Shown here one piece after another: positions 53,475 to 61,289 of a stretch of 64,000 nt of DNA. Origin of the DNA: JALZUV01 sp964654855. Its GTDB lineage: Bacteria; Pseudomonadota; Alphaproteobacteria; Rickettsiales; JALZUV01. The first letter of the stretch is position 1, and each line of letters begins with the position of its first letter. A model generated the notes under the pieces. That model ran no database searches. It was not told the DNA's origin and was given only the letters and a program-made list of their open reading frames with translations. The stretch is from contig CAZZJS010000001.1 in the NCBI GenBank assembly GCA_964654855.1, positions 393,166-457,165 of the forward strand. Reading direction: 5' to 3'. Both the position numbers and the translations under genes were made by a program.

Positions 53475-54908
53475 ATGGGAGCGTTTACACGTTATAGCCT
53501 TGCTGCTCTATGTGGAGTGTTGGCGACGGCGACATTACCGCCAGTTCATTTATTCTTTTTACTAGTACCTGCTTTTAGCGGATTATTTTATCTGCTGTGG
53601 AATGTGAAAACAAAGCGTCAGGCTTTCTTCACGGGCTGGTGGTTTGGATTGGGCTATTTTACCAGCGGGCTTTATTGGTTCGCCCATGCGCTACTGGTAG
53701 AACCCGATAAATTCGCATGGATGATTCCGTTTGCAGTCTTGGGTATGCCCTCCATTTTGGGGATTTATTATGGTCTATGCACTTTGCTCACGCATTGGCT
53801 TCGTCAGAAATTTGCGTTGCGAGCGATGATAACAATCTTCCTATTTGCTTTGCTTTGGTTGGTGACGGAATGGCTGCGTGGGCATTTATTTACTGGCTTT
53901 CCGTGGAATTTGATTTCTTATGCATGGGGCGTATCGGAGCCGATGATGCAATGGGTGTATCTTATTGGAAGCTATAATTACGCGGCTTGGACGGTATTGC
54001 TATCGACCTTACCGGTAGTATGGTTTTTAACGGATAATAGTCGTCAACGTACGGTGGCTTTGAGCCTCTCATTGTTGATGGTTTCAATCCCATTCACCTA
54101 TGGTACATGGCGTTTAAATACTAATCCGACGGAATATACAGAATATCAACTGCATGTTGTTCAAGGCAATATTGCGCAGCAGCATAAGTGGCAGCCGGAT
54201 AAGCAATATGACGCTGTCAAAACATATGCCTCGCTAACGCAAAAGGAAGAAGTGGCCGACGATGCGATTGTCATTTGGCCAGAAACGGCTTTTCCATATT
54301 TTCTAGAAGCGCAAACGCCGCCTGTGAAATTTGTCGCCGATAGTTTGCCAAAACGGGGAGTGCTACTTACAGGAGCTATGCGGGCGGAATGGAATGAGGG
54401 ACGCAAAGGCATTAAAAGCTTCTTCAATAGCGTGCATGCGGTGCGACCTGATGGAATGCTTGAAACGTCTTATGACAAAGTGCGTCTTGTGCCATTTGGC
54501 GAATTTGTGCCATTTCGCGGGATTCTACCCGTAGAGAAAATTACGCATGGGATGCAAGATTTTGTGCGAGGTGAAGGCGCGATGAGTTTGCAGGTGAAGG
54601 GTATCCCACCGTTTCAGCCTTTGGTTTGCTATGAAACTATTTTTCCTGAATTTAAAACAGAAGGTTCAGAATGGCTGCTCAATGCAACGAATGATGCATG
54701 GTTTGGCGAGAGTGCAGGCCCTTATCAGCATTTGCAAATGGCTCGTTTCCGAGCAGTAGAGCAGGGTATCCCGATGGTGCGAGCGGCCAATACCGGCATC
54801 AGCGCCGTGTTTGATTCTTATGGGCGTGAATTGGCCAGGTTACCTTTAGGCGAGCGTGGTACGATTACGATGCTGTTGCCTAAACCAGCGAGAATTCTAG
54901 AAAAATAG
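53475..54908 (+). CDS. lnt: Apolipoprotein N-acyltransferase
   Basis: Adds the third acyl chain to outer-membrane lipoproteins in the inner membrane. The 477 residues have six to seven N-terminal membrane helices and a C-terminal nitrilase domain. The catalytic triad is visible as Glu in WPETAFPY, Lys in SYDKVRLVPFGEFVPF and Cys in QPLVCYETIFPE. Three bases separate it from the CBS protein. Its 3' end overlaps convergent trmB by 29 bp. Confidence 0.97.
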   Translation: MGAFTRYSLAALCGVLATATLPPVHLFFLLVPAFSGLFYLLWNVKTKRQAFFTGWWFGLGYFTSGLYWFAHALLVEPDKFAWMIPFAVLGMPSILGIYYGLCTLLTHWLRQKFALRAMITIFLFALLWLVTEWLRGHLFTGFPWNLISYAWGVSEPMMQWVYLIGSYNYAAWTVLLSTLPVVWFLTDNSRQRTVALSLSLLMVSIPFTYGTWRLNTNPTEYTEYQLHVVQGNIAQQHKWQPDKQYDAVKTYASLTQKEEVADDAIVIWPETAFPYFLEAQTPPVKFVADSLPKRGVLLTGAMRAEWNEGRKGIKSFFNSVHAVRPDGMLETSYDKVRLVPFGEFVPFRGILPVEKITHGMQDFVRGEGAMSLQVKGIPPFQPLVCYETIFPEFKTEGSEWLLNATNDAWFGESAGPYQHLQMARFRAVEQGIPMVRAANTGISAVFDSYGRELARLPLGERGTITMLLPKPARILEK

Positions 54909-55554
54909 GAAGTCGGCCTTCTTTGGTCGTCTTTTGTTGATAGCGGGTTTGCTTCCAGTCGCTAAACGGTTCGTGCCAATCATCTTGGCTTTTGACTTCC
55001 CATTTGAAAGATGGGTGCGGCAATAGGTGCTCCATCATCCAAGCAGAATAATCAACATGATCGGTTGCGATACGCAATACGCCGTGAGGTTTTAGCACTT
55101 TAGCGATGAGATCGAGTAGGGCAGTGTTGAGGATGCGGCGTTTGTGGTGGCTTTTCTTTCTCCATGGGTCAGGGAATAGAAGATAGACGCCATCTAAGCT
55201 CTCCTCTGGCAATTCTTTCATCCATGGGCGCACATCATCAGGGATGATGCTAAGGTTAGTAATGGATGTTTTGCTTAACTCAGTTAGCAATTTAGCAATG
55301 CCATTAAGATAAGGTTCAGCACCAATAATATGCCGTTCAGGATAGTTTTGAGCGAGCTCTAATAGATGTTCGCCACCGCCAAAGCCAATCTCTAGCCATG
55401 TTTCCTTAGCTTCATCCAGCACAGGATAAAGTTTAGGTAATAAGTCATCGAGCAATTCTTGCTTATATTCAGGCAGAGCGCGACCTTTGCGCCGTCCGAA
55501 TGAACGTAAGAAGTCTTTATCGAAATGCGGATTAGGCGGTTTGTTTGCTGACAT
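54880..55554 (-). CDS. trmB: tRNA (guanine-N7)-methyltransferase
   Basis: Makes m7G46 in tRNA using S-adenosylmethionine. The 224 residues contain RSFGRRKGRALPEYKQELL, EIGFGGGEHLLELA (SAM site) and LLFPDPWRKKSHHKRR. The start overlaps the metK stop by 23 bp, so the two are coupled; in many alphaproteobacteria metK-trmB are also adjacent. Length is normal. Confidence 0.97.
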   Translation of the reverse strand: MSANKPPNPHFDKDFLRSFGRRKGRALPEYKQELLDDLLPKLYPVLDEAKETWLEIGFGGGEHLLELAQNYPERHIIGAEPYLNGIAKLLTELSKTSITNLSIIPDDVRPWMKELPEESLDGVYLLFPDPWRKKSHHKRRILNTALLDLIAKVLKPHGVLRIATDHVDYSAWMMEHLLPHPSFKWEVKSQDDWHEPFSDWKQTRYQQKTTKEGRLPIFLEFSLV

Positions 55555-56734
55555 TGCCGAAATGTTGTTGGATTTGATCCATCAAGTCCAGTTTTTCCCA
55601 GCTAAATTCACCATTTTCTTTTGCCCGACGACCAAAGTGACCGTAAGCCGCAGTAGGTGTGTAGATAGGACGGTTTAAGTTAAGGTGCTCGCGGATGCCA
55701 CGTGGAGTGAGGTCCATAAGTTGCGGGAGGAATTTTTCAAGTTCTTGATCATGAATCTGGCTTGTGCCTTCCGTGCTTACATAAAGCGAAATCGGGTGAG
55801 AAACACCAATTGCGTAAGAAAGTTGAATGGTGCATCGTTCAGCGATACCTGCCGCTACGACGTTTTTCGCAAGGTAGCGAGATGCATAAGCAGCAGAACG
55901 ATCAACTTTCGTAGGGTCTTTACCGGAGAATGCACCACCGCCATGTGGTGCTGCACCGCCATAAGTATCAACAATGATTTTACGACCTGTTAAGCCTGCA
56001 TCGCCATCTGGTCCGCCAATGATGAATTGACCGGTTGGATTTGTGTAGAACTCATCTTCTGGGCACATCCAGCCTTCAGGCAGGACTTTACTAACATGCT
56101 GACGAATGGTTTCGCGGACTTCATCCTGAGTCACATCTGGTATGTGCTGTGTGGAGACAACAATCGATGTAGCGCCTACAGGCTTACCATTTTCGTAACG
56201 TAGGCTGATTTGTGATTTAGAATCTGGACGCAAGATAGAGTTGCTATCTGCTTTGCGTGCTTGTGCCATTGATTTCAATAAACGGTGAGAATAGTGAATA
56301 GCTGCTGGCATATAGGTTTCAGTCTCATTGCAGGCAAAACCAAACATGATACCTTGATCGCCGGCGCCTTCATCTTTATCGCCTGCTGAATCAACACCTT
56401 GTGCAATGTCGCTTGATTGCTCGTGTAGGAGGATCTCGAGTTGAAGTTTTTGCCAATCAAAACCATCTTGCTCATAACCAATGTCGCGCACGAGATGACG
56501 AATGCGTGTTTCGATCTCAGCATGATCTATTTCGGCATCGCGGACTTCACCTGCGACCACTAGACGATTTGTAGTGGCTAAAGTCTCTGTTGCAGAGCGC
56601 GCTTCAGGGTTTTGTGAAAGGAAGTAATCCAACACGGTATCAGACACCTGGTCACAGATTTTATCTGGATGGCCTTCCGATACTGATTCACTGGTGAAAG
56701 TATAGTGTTTGCGTTGCAATTGATGCGGAGACAT
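55532..56734 (-). CDS. metK: S-adenosylmethionine synthetase
   Basis: Makes S-adenosylmethionine, the substrate of TrmB and other methylases. The 400 residues contain TSESVSEGHPDKICDQVSD, the signature GAGDQGIMFGFACNET and GGGAFSGKDPTKVDRSAAY. The length fits the family. The upstream 187-bp leader holds a structured element that resembles a SAM-II riboswitch and could give feedback control. Confidence 0.98.
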   Translation of the reverse strand: MSPHQLQRKHYTFTSESVSEGHPDKICDQVSDTVLDYFLSQNPEARSATETLATTNRLVVAGEVRDAEIDHAEIETRIRHLVRDIGYEQDGFDWQKLQLEILLHEQSSDIAQGVDSAGDKDEGAGDQGIMFGFACNETETYMPAAIHYSHRLLKSMAQARKADSNSILRPDSKSQISLRYENGKPVGATSIVVSTQHIPDVTQDEVRETIRQHVSKVLPEGWMCPEDEFYTNPTGQFIIGGPDGDAGLTGRKIIVDTYGGAAPHGGGAFSGKDPTKVDRSAAYASRYLAKNVVAAGIAERCTIQLSYAIGVSHPISLYVSTEGTSQIHDQELEKFLPQLMDLTPRGIREHLNLNRPIYTPTAAYGHFGRRAKENGEFSWEKLDLMDQIQQHFGNVSKQTA

Positions 56735-56800
56735 AGTGTAGCGCCTTTGGTTATTTGTTTATCTCACAAACTTTCCAAAAAGGAGCTTTTATCATAATGC

Positions 56801-56870
56801 GCTTAGAACCTGTGTTTTTAGGTGGTGTCAAGCTGCTCAAATCGCCACTTCAATGAAAAGTGGCACCAGA
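56801..56870 (-). promoter_or_regulatory. Structured leader of metK, possible SAM-II-like riboswitch
   Basis: On the minus strand, GTGG (inside AAGTGGC) can pair with CCAC, enclosing CGATTTGAGCAGCTTGACA. Then CTAAAAA follows, and the loop GCTTG can pair with TAAGC downstream, giving an H-type pseudoknot. SAM-II riboswitches share a GATTTG...CTTGCA loop inside P1, an A-rich segment and a pseudoknot. A strong competing hairpin, GCCACTT / AAGTGGC with a 7-base loop, is also present. The canonical GCTAAA is not exact, so the call is tentative. Confidence 0.3.
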
Positions 56871-56921
56871 TTAGCTGACTCACTCACCAAAGCAAGAGAA
56901 CTTTCATTAAAGATAGGTAAT

Positions 56922-57314
56922 CTATAAAATTGTTGCACCGGAAGCGACACCTTTGACCAGTGTCTTTACAGATTTGCGCATTTCGGGGTCTTCAATTTTG
57001 CGGAATGCATCGATGATTTCTTTTAAATCGCTATCGAGAGATCTTTGTTCGTGCTGAAAACCTTCAGCATTTTCAGCTAAGCCGTATTCGTTATCACCCG
57101 CCATGCCGTCGAAGAAAAAGCTGACAGGAACCTTTAAGACATTGGCAAATTCATAAATGCGGCTTACAGCAATGCGATTGGTTGCTCGTTCATATTTTTG
57201 GACTTGCTGGAAAGTGATGCCTGAGCTCTTTGCCAATGTTTCTTGACTCATGCCGAGGCGAGTGCGTCGATCACGGAGTCGTTTACCTACATATTCGTCT
57301 ACTGGGTGTGCCAT
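56922..57314 (-). CDS. XRE-family transcriptional regulator
   Basis: 130-residue DNA-binding protein with an N-terminal HTH_3 domain (residues 9-65: VGKRLRDRRTRLGMSQETLAKSSGITFQQVQKYERATNRI) and a C-terminal helical segment (ALDSDLKEIIDAFRKIEDPEMR-like). Proteins of this type precede metK in many alphaproteobacteria, but their target is unclear. Its upstream region carries nested inverted repeats and a CtrA-box array (listed separately), so it is likely cell-cycle regulated and perhaps autoregulated. That is inference. Confidence 0.93.
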   Translation of the reverse strand: MAHPVDEYVGKRLRDRRTRLGMSQETLAKSSGITFQQVQKYERATNRIAVSRIYEFANVLKVPVSFFFDGMAGDNEYGLAENAEGFQHEQRSLDSDLKEIIDAFRKIEDPEMRKSVKTLVKGVASGATIL

Positions 57315-57352
57315 TCTTAAAATCTTCCTTTCCTAATCCTTATATAGTGTAA

Positions 57353-57402
57353 TTATTTCAGTTTTCTAGCCTTTGTAATAACAAAACTGATATCTGAAAT
57401 AA
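57353..57402 (-). promoter_or_regulatory. Nested inverted repeats upstream of the XRE regulator
   Basis: TTATTTCAG (57353-57361) and CTGAAATAA (57394-57402) are perfect reverse complements. Inside them, CAGTTTT (57359-57365) and AAAACTG (57383-57389) form a second pair. They lie 39-88 bp before the start codon, where a repressor operator would act. A -10-like TATATA is at about 57341-57346. Confidence 0.55.
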
Positions 57403-57434
57403 GTACACTTCAGGGCTGATATGGCTAATAGATA

Positions 57435-57472
57435 TTAACCAAATATTAACTATTAATTAACTATTTATTAAC
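57435..57472 (-). promoter_or_regulatory. CtrA-box array (four TTAA at 11-bp phase)
   Basis: TTAA tetramers start at 57435, 57446, 57457 and 57468, exactly 11 bp apart, giving three overlapping perfect TTAA-N7-TTAA(C) CtrA sites, for example TTAACCAAATATTAAC. It lies about 120-160 bp upstream of the XRE regulator and about 85 bp from tRNA-Arg. The remaining 240-bp gap is AT-rich with no gene. Confidence 0.75.
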
Positions 57473-57554
57473 CTAATGTCAAGAGATATCCGGGTAATAA
57501 TTAATTCTAGATTAGAATTGTGGCTGGTATTAAGCCTAGGTATAAGGGAAGAAA

Positions 57555-57631
57555 TGGCGGACCCGATGCGATTCGAACGCATGACCTTCGCCTTCGGAGG
57601 GCGACACTCTATCCAGCTGAGCTACGGGTCC
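57555..57631 (-). tRNA. tRNA-Arg (anticodon CCG)
   Basis: A 77-nt cloverleaf including an encoded CCA. The acceptor stem is GGACCCG/CGGGTCC, and the D arm contains GCTC...GAGT. The anticodon stem TCGCC/GGCGA has loop CTCCGAA, and the T arm is ATGCG-TTCGAAT-CGCAT. Anticodon CCG decodes CGG. It stands alone between the acidic protein gene and the XRE gene, on the minus strand. Confidence 0.97.
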
Positions 57632-57692
57632 ACTATAGGCAGAGGCATAAGCTAGTGAGTAGGAACGTGCAAGGAGCAAATTAGCTGTAAAA

Positions 57693-57724
57693 AGAAAAGG
57701 CCTGTAGAAATAATCTACAGGCCT
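57693..57724 (-). terminator. Rho-independent terminator of the acidic repeat gene
   Basis: AGGCCTGTAGA and TCTACAGGCCT form a perfect 11-bp stem with an AATAA loop. On the minus strand it is followed by TTTCTTTTT. It lies 26 bp after the stop. Confidence 0.94.
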
Positions 57725-57749
57725 AATCTATGATGGATAATTTTATTAT

Positions 57750-59729
57750 TTATATAGCATCGTCACCGAAATCGAGATCAATATCTACATCCACTGCCAT
57801 TTCGAAGCCATCCACTTCATCACTGCTTGGAGCAACTCCAGTATCTGCATTTTGAGATACGACGATCGATTGGATCGAAGAGCTGCTACCCCCAAGTTGG
57901 CCAGCTAGATCATTCAACGCATCCAAAAGATCAGTTAAGCTTTGATCGCTAGGAGGTGTTGTTGGCGCTGGATCTGGCGTTGGCGCTGGATCTGGCGTTG
58001 GCGTTGGCGCTGGATCTGGTGTTGGCGCTGGATCTGGGAGTGGAGTCAGATCAGGAGAAGAGTCATCATTGTCGTCTGAATCATCATTATCATCAGAGCT
58101 GTCGTCTGAGTCATCACTATCATCAGAGCTGTCGTCTGAGTCATCACTATCATCAGAGCTGTCGTCTGAATCATCATTGTCGTTTGAATTATCATTATCA
58201 AGTCTATCCAGTAGGGCTTGGAGTAAATCTTGAAGAGATGCCATAGTTTGAGTCAGTGCGCTCAATAAACCAGTAAGGTCAACGCCGCCATCACTGTCGT
58301 CTGAGTCATCACTATCATCAGAGTTGTCGTCTGAGTCATCACTATCATCAGAGTTGTCGTCTGAGTCATCACTATCACCAGAGCTGTCGTCTGAGTCATC
58401 ACTATCATCAGAGTTGTCGTCTGAATCATCACTATCATCAGAGCTGTCGTCTGAAGCATCACTATCATCAGAGCTGTCGTCGTCATTGCTAGCTAGAACA
58501 CTGTCTAGGTCCTGTAGTAATGTAACAAGATCAGTATCTGCGTTTGGATCAGATGTGATTGAGTCAACTAGCTTGCTGAGGAAGCTTAAGTCGCCTGCAT
58601 CCATAATTTCAGGGTCTACTGCATGGATAACAAGAATGTCTTTAATTTGCTCCGCGAAGGTTGAAAGCGTATCTTCTTTACTGATAGAACCATCTTTGAA
58701 ACCTTCGTATGTGACGACTAGTTCTACCACTGCCTGGTAGAAATCAATGCCATCATTACCTGCGTCGGCGCCCGTGCCATCGACAAGCATTGTAAGTAGA
58801 TCAGTAAAATCGTTACCTGCGTCAAGCTCGTGACCATCTGCTACGATTTTTGCAACAATTGCATCAAGCAGGAGCATATCGTCTTCTGAAAGCGGAACTG
58901 CTTTTAAAATTTCAGCAATTTCGTCTTTAAAGATATCTAACTTCTCATCCATGGTTACATCGCCGTCGATATAATCATTATACGTTTCTAGAAGCGTTTG
59001 CAGATTTGTCGAAACATCGCTATCAGGTGTTGTTGGATCAACCGCTTTGCGCGTTATCTGTACAAGATCACCTGCATCTACGTGACCATCGCCATTCGCA
59101 TCATATACGAGGTCTAACTGAACATCATCATTATAAGAATTAAAAGCGGCTAAATCGAGGGTGCCGATTTTAATATCACCATCGTCACCTACTAAAGTAT
59201 TAGGGTTGATATTGCGAACTTGAATTGAGTCATCACCAAGATCTGCTGCATCAATCACGCCATCTTTATTTAAGTCAATCACACCAATGATGTCAGTATC
59301 ACCTTCAGTAGCTACATGTCTTACTGCAGCTTCTGCTTCACTGATTACGCCATCGCCATCAAGATCTTTCACAACGATCATTTCATAGTTGTCTTCTCCT
59401 TCAGGTGCAGTTGGTGTTGGCAGTGGAGCCACGCTTAAGCCGTCCAATGAAAGACCTGAAACAAGTTGATTCAAGCTTACATCAATATCAGAAGTGCCTG
59501 CAGGGTCAAAATTACCTTCTGCTTGCATTTGAAGTAGAAGTACTTCGAGATCAGCAAGGCTTGTAGAAGCAAGGTTGGCACCTGCTTGTGTATAGCTGGC
59601 TATAATATCGCTTACCAGAGTATCAGTAGCTGCTGAGAATGCATTAGCATCAACGTCGCCTGCTTTGTAGCTATCGTACAGTGCGCTTAGCTCATCAATT
59701 AAAGTATCAAAATTGTTCGTGTCCATCAT
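57750..59729 (-). CDS. Large acidic Asp/Ser-repeat protein with calcium-binding loops
   Basis: 659 residues, no known family over the full length. There is no N-terminal signal peptide. Residues 1-100 and 240-410 are helical and acidic. Three EF-hand/dockerin-type loops are at 122-133 (DLDGDGVISEAE), 152-163 (DLNKDGVIDAAD) and 210-221 (DANGDGHVDAGD). Two Asp/Ser repeat blocks lie at about 416-480 and 511-559, separated by a helical stretch. A Pro-rich linker (about 560-594, PTPDPAPTPDPAP) precedes a C-terminus ending FEMAVDVDIDLDFGDDAI. GGAG lies upstream of ATG 59729; a second ATG at 59726 is equally likely. It follows two tolC genes on the same strand, so a type I-secreted surface protein is plausible. 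Confidence 0.85.
   Translation of the reverse strand: MMDTNNFDTLIDELSALYDSYKAGDVDANAFSAATDTLVSDIIASYTQAGANLASTSLADLEVLLLQMQAEGNFDPAGTSDIDVSLNQLVSGLSLDGLSVAPLPTPTAPEGEDNYEMIVVKDLDGDGVISEAEAAVRHVATEGDTDIIGVIDLNKDGVIDAADLGDDSIQVRNINPNTLVGDDGDIKIGTLDLAAFNSYNDDVQLDLVYDANGDGHVDAGDLVQITRKAVDPTTPDSDVSTNLQTLLETYNDYIDGDVTMDEKLDIFKDEIAEILKAVPLSEDDMLLLDAIVAKIVADGHELDAGNDFTDLLTMLVDGTGADAGNDGIDFYQAVVELVVTYEGFKDGSISKEDTLSTFAEQIKDILVIHAVDPEIMDAGDLSFLSKLVDSITSDPNADTDLVTLLQDLDSVLASNDDDSSDDSDASDDSSDDSDDSDDNSDDSDDSDDSSGDSDDSDDNSDDSDDSDDNSDDSDDSDDSDGGVDLTGLLSALTQTMASLQDLLQALLDRLDNDNSNDNDDSDDSSDDSDDSDDSSDDSDDSDDSSDDNDDSDDNDDSSPDLTPLPDPAPTPDPAPTPTPDPAPTPDPAPTTPPSDQSLTDLLDALNDLAGQLGGSSSSIQSIVVSQNADTGVAPSSDEVDGFEMAVDVDIDLDFGDDAI
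58071..58195. repeat. Tandem 30-bp Asp/Ser-coding repeats, block 1
   Basis: The 30-bp unit around GTCGTCTGAGTCATCACTAT recurs three to four times with few substitutions, encoding SDDSDDSSDD units of the acidic protein. Confidence 0.9.
58290..58485. repeat. Tandem 30-bp Asp/Ser-coding repeats, block 2
   Basis: About six copies of the same 30-bp unit as block 1, with small differences (one copy has ACCA, giving a Gly). The two blocks flank about 100 bp of unrelated coding sequence, so they may be recombination targets. Confidence 0.9.
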
Positions 59730-59850
59730 TTAACTCCAAGGTTTTTCTGTATTAATCTCAGAATAACAAAATACTTATGGTGTGTGTGTGAACCTTCTGT
59801 GACGATTTACTTAAAATTTTAGTAAAATTTGTAACGTGTTTGACATATTT

Positions 59851-61170
59851 CTACAAAAGTGAGGATGGTTCTAGCATACCGATGGCTTGGAGAAGGTTGA
59901 ATCGCGCAATATAGCTATCATATAAAGCACTGACTGCGTTGATCTGAGAGCTAAATAGTTCATTCTCGGCTGCCAAAACGTTGATAGCCGTTTCTGATCC
60001 GATATCACGAAGGCGTTGTCTTGCTCCGTAAACTTGCTGCGAAATGACAACCGCATTTTGTAAGATTGTAGCGCGCTGCTGGGTGGTGACGAGCTGTGCC
60101 CAGGCGCGCTCAGTTGATTCAATTACTTGGCGCCGAGTGTTATCGGTGGAAGCTAGTGTAGATTGATAACCGTGAATAGCGCGAGTTTCGCGTGATTGAT
60201 CGGCAAACCCTGCAAAGAGATCCCAACTGCCACGTAATTGAATGGCATTGGTTGAGGTTTCGCCACTGATAGTATCACCAGTATCAGAGAAACTACTGCT
60301 AGCTACGACATCAACGCGTGGAAAATAGTTGGCACGTGCGATGGTGCGTTGTTCTTGTGCTGCATCAAGTTCGTGTTGGGATTGAGAAATACTTGGATTC
60401 CGCACTAAGGCAGTTTGAACAGCTTGCTGTAACTGCCTTGGCATAGCTTGTGGAGAAACAGATGGGATTTGCAATGTACGGTAATCTGGTTTCATACCAA
60501 AAAATTGGGTAAAGGTAGCCTCTGCCTGATGGAAAGAGCCTAAGAAGCTAGCATAACGATCATGTGCGAGCTGAAGACGAGACTTGGTCTGCAAGACATC
60601 AACTGAGATACCCGTTCCGGCGACCATTCGTTCTTGCTCAAGTGCCACTTGGTTTTGCAGATTTTGAATATTCTGTTGGGCTAATTGGAGGAGGTGTTGT
60701 TGCCTAACTAGCTGAATATAAGCATTAATGGCTTGCAGAAATACTTGTTGGCGTGTGGCGTTATATTGCTCATTCGTTGCCAGCATCGTGGCAGTTGCTG
60801 ATTTTACGGATCCATCAGTACGGAACCCTTCGAATAAGTTTTGCGAGATAGAAAGGCTTGCATTAATCGGATCAGAATCTTCAATACCGTTTGAGCTGAT
60901 GCCGCCGCTACGATCTCGTTCTTGGTAACCGTAACTTGCATTTATACCAACTTGCGGAAGGTACCCTGCCTTTGCTTCGTTGATTGTTGCTTCGGATGCA
61001 AGTGCTTGCTCATGTTGTGCGACAATGGCTGGATGAGTTTGCCCAATGTGGTGTAAAAGAGAACGTAGTGGTCGTGCTTGAGAGTTGGAGGGAAGGGCGC
61101 ATAAGAAAACAAGCATACTAAGAAGCATGACTAGAAAATGACTTAACTTATTGTTTTCTATGCTTAACAT
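59851..61170 (-). CDS. TolC-family outer-membrane protein (copy 1)
   Basis: Outer-membrane efflux/secretion channel, 439 residues. It has a signal peptide (about 1-32) and a tandem coiled-coil/barrel structure typical of TolC, with NEAKAGYLPQVGINASYGY, NLFEGFRTDGSVKSA, VDVLQTKSRLQLAH and the repeat-half motif INVLAAENELFSSQINAV. It resembles the neighbouring copy 2 throughout. It starts at ATG 61170. A DnaA-box sequence and a CTGATT-N7-AATCAG inverted repeat lie in its 119-bp upstream gap. Confidence 0.94.
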   Translation of the reverse strand: MLSIENNKLSHFLVMLLSMLVFLCALPSNSQARPLRSLLHHIGQTHPAIVAQHEQALASEATINEAKAGYLPQVGINASYGYQERDRSGGISSNGIEDSDPINASLSISQNLFEGFRTDGSVKSATATMLATNEQYNATRQQVFLQAINAYIQLVRQQHLLQLAQQNIQNLQNQVALEQERMVAGTGISVDVLQTKSRLQLAHDRYASFLGSFHQAEATFTQFFGMKPDYRTLQIPSVSPQAMPRQLQQAVQTALVRNPSISQSQHELDAAQEQRTIARANYFPRVDVVASSSFSDTGDTISGETSTNAIQLRGSWDLFAGFADQSRETRAIHGYQSTLASTDNTRRQVIESTERAWAQLVTTQQRATILQNAVVISQQVYGARQRLRDIGSETAINVLAAENELFSSQINAVSALYDSYIARFNLLQAIGMLEPSSLL

Positions 61171-61248
61171 TAAGGGCTTGTTATTGTTATTATTTACGCC
61201 GATTGTAAGTGTAAGCTTTATGTTCTGATTCGCAAGTAATCAGTAGCG

Positions 61249-61257
61249 TTATCCACA
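61249..61257 (+). promoter_or_regulatory. DnaA-box sequence upstream of tolC copy 1
   Basis: Strict DnaA box TTATCCACA in the intergenic gap between the two tolC genes. Isolated; binding not shown. Confidence 0.5.
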
Positions 61258-61289
61258 GCCTTTTTAGAAAACTTTAGATTAAAGCGTAT

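Noticed and set aside
58071..58485. Short direct repeats resembling a CRISPR or satellite.
   Set aside because: No spacers; the 30-bp units keep reading frame and code for Asp/Ser repeats.
61225..61243. CTGATT-N7-AATCAG inverted repeat between the tolC genes.
   Set aside because: Only 6 bp per arm with no second copy upstream of a related gene; could be chance.
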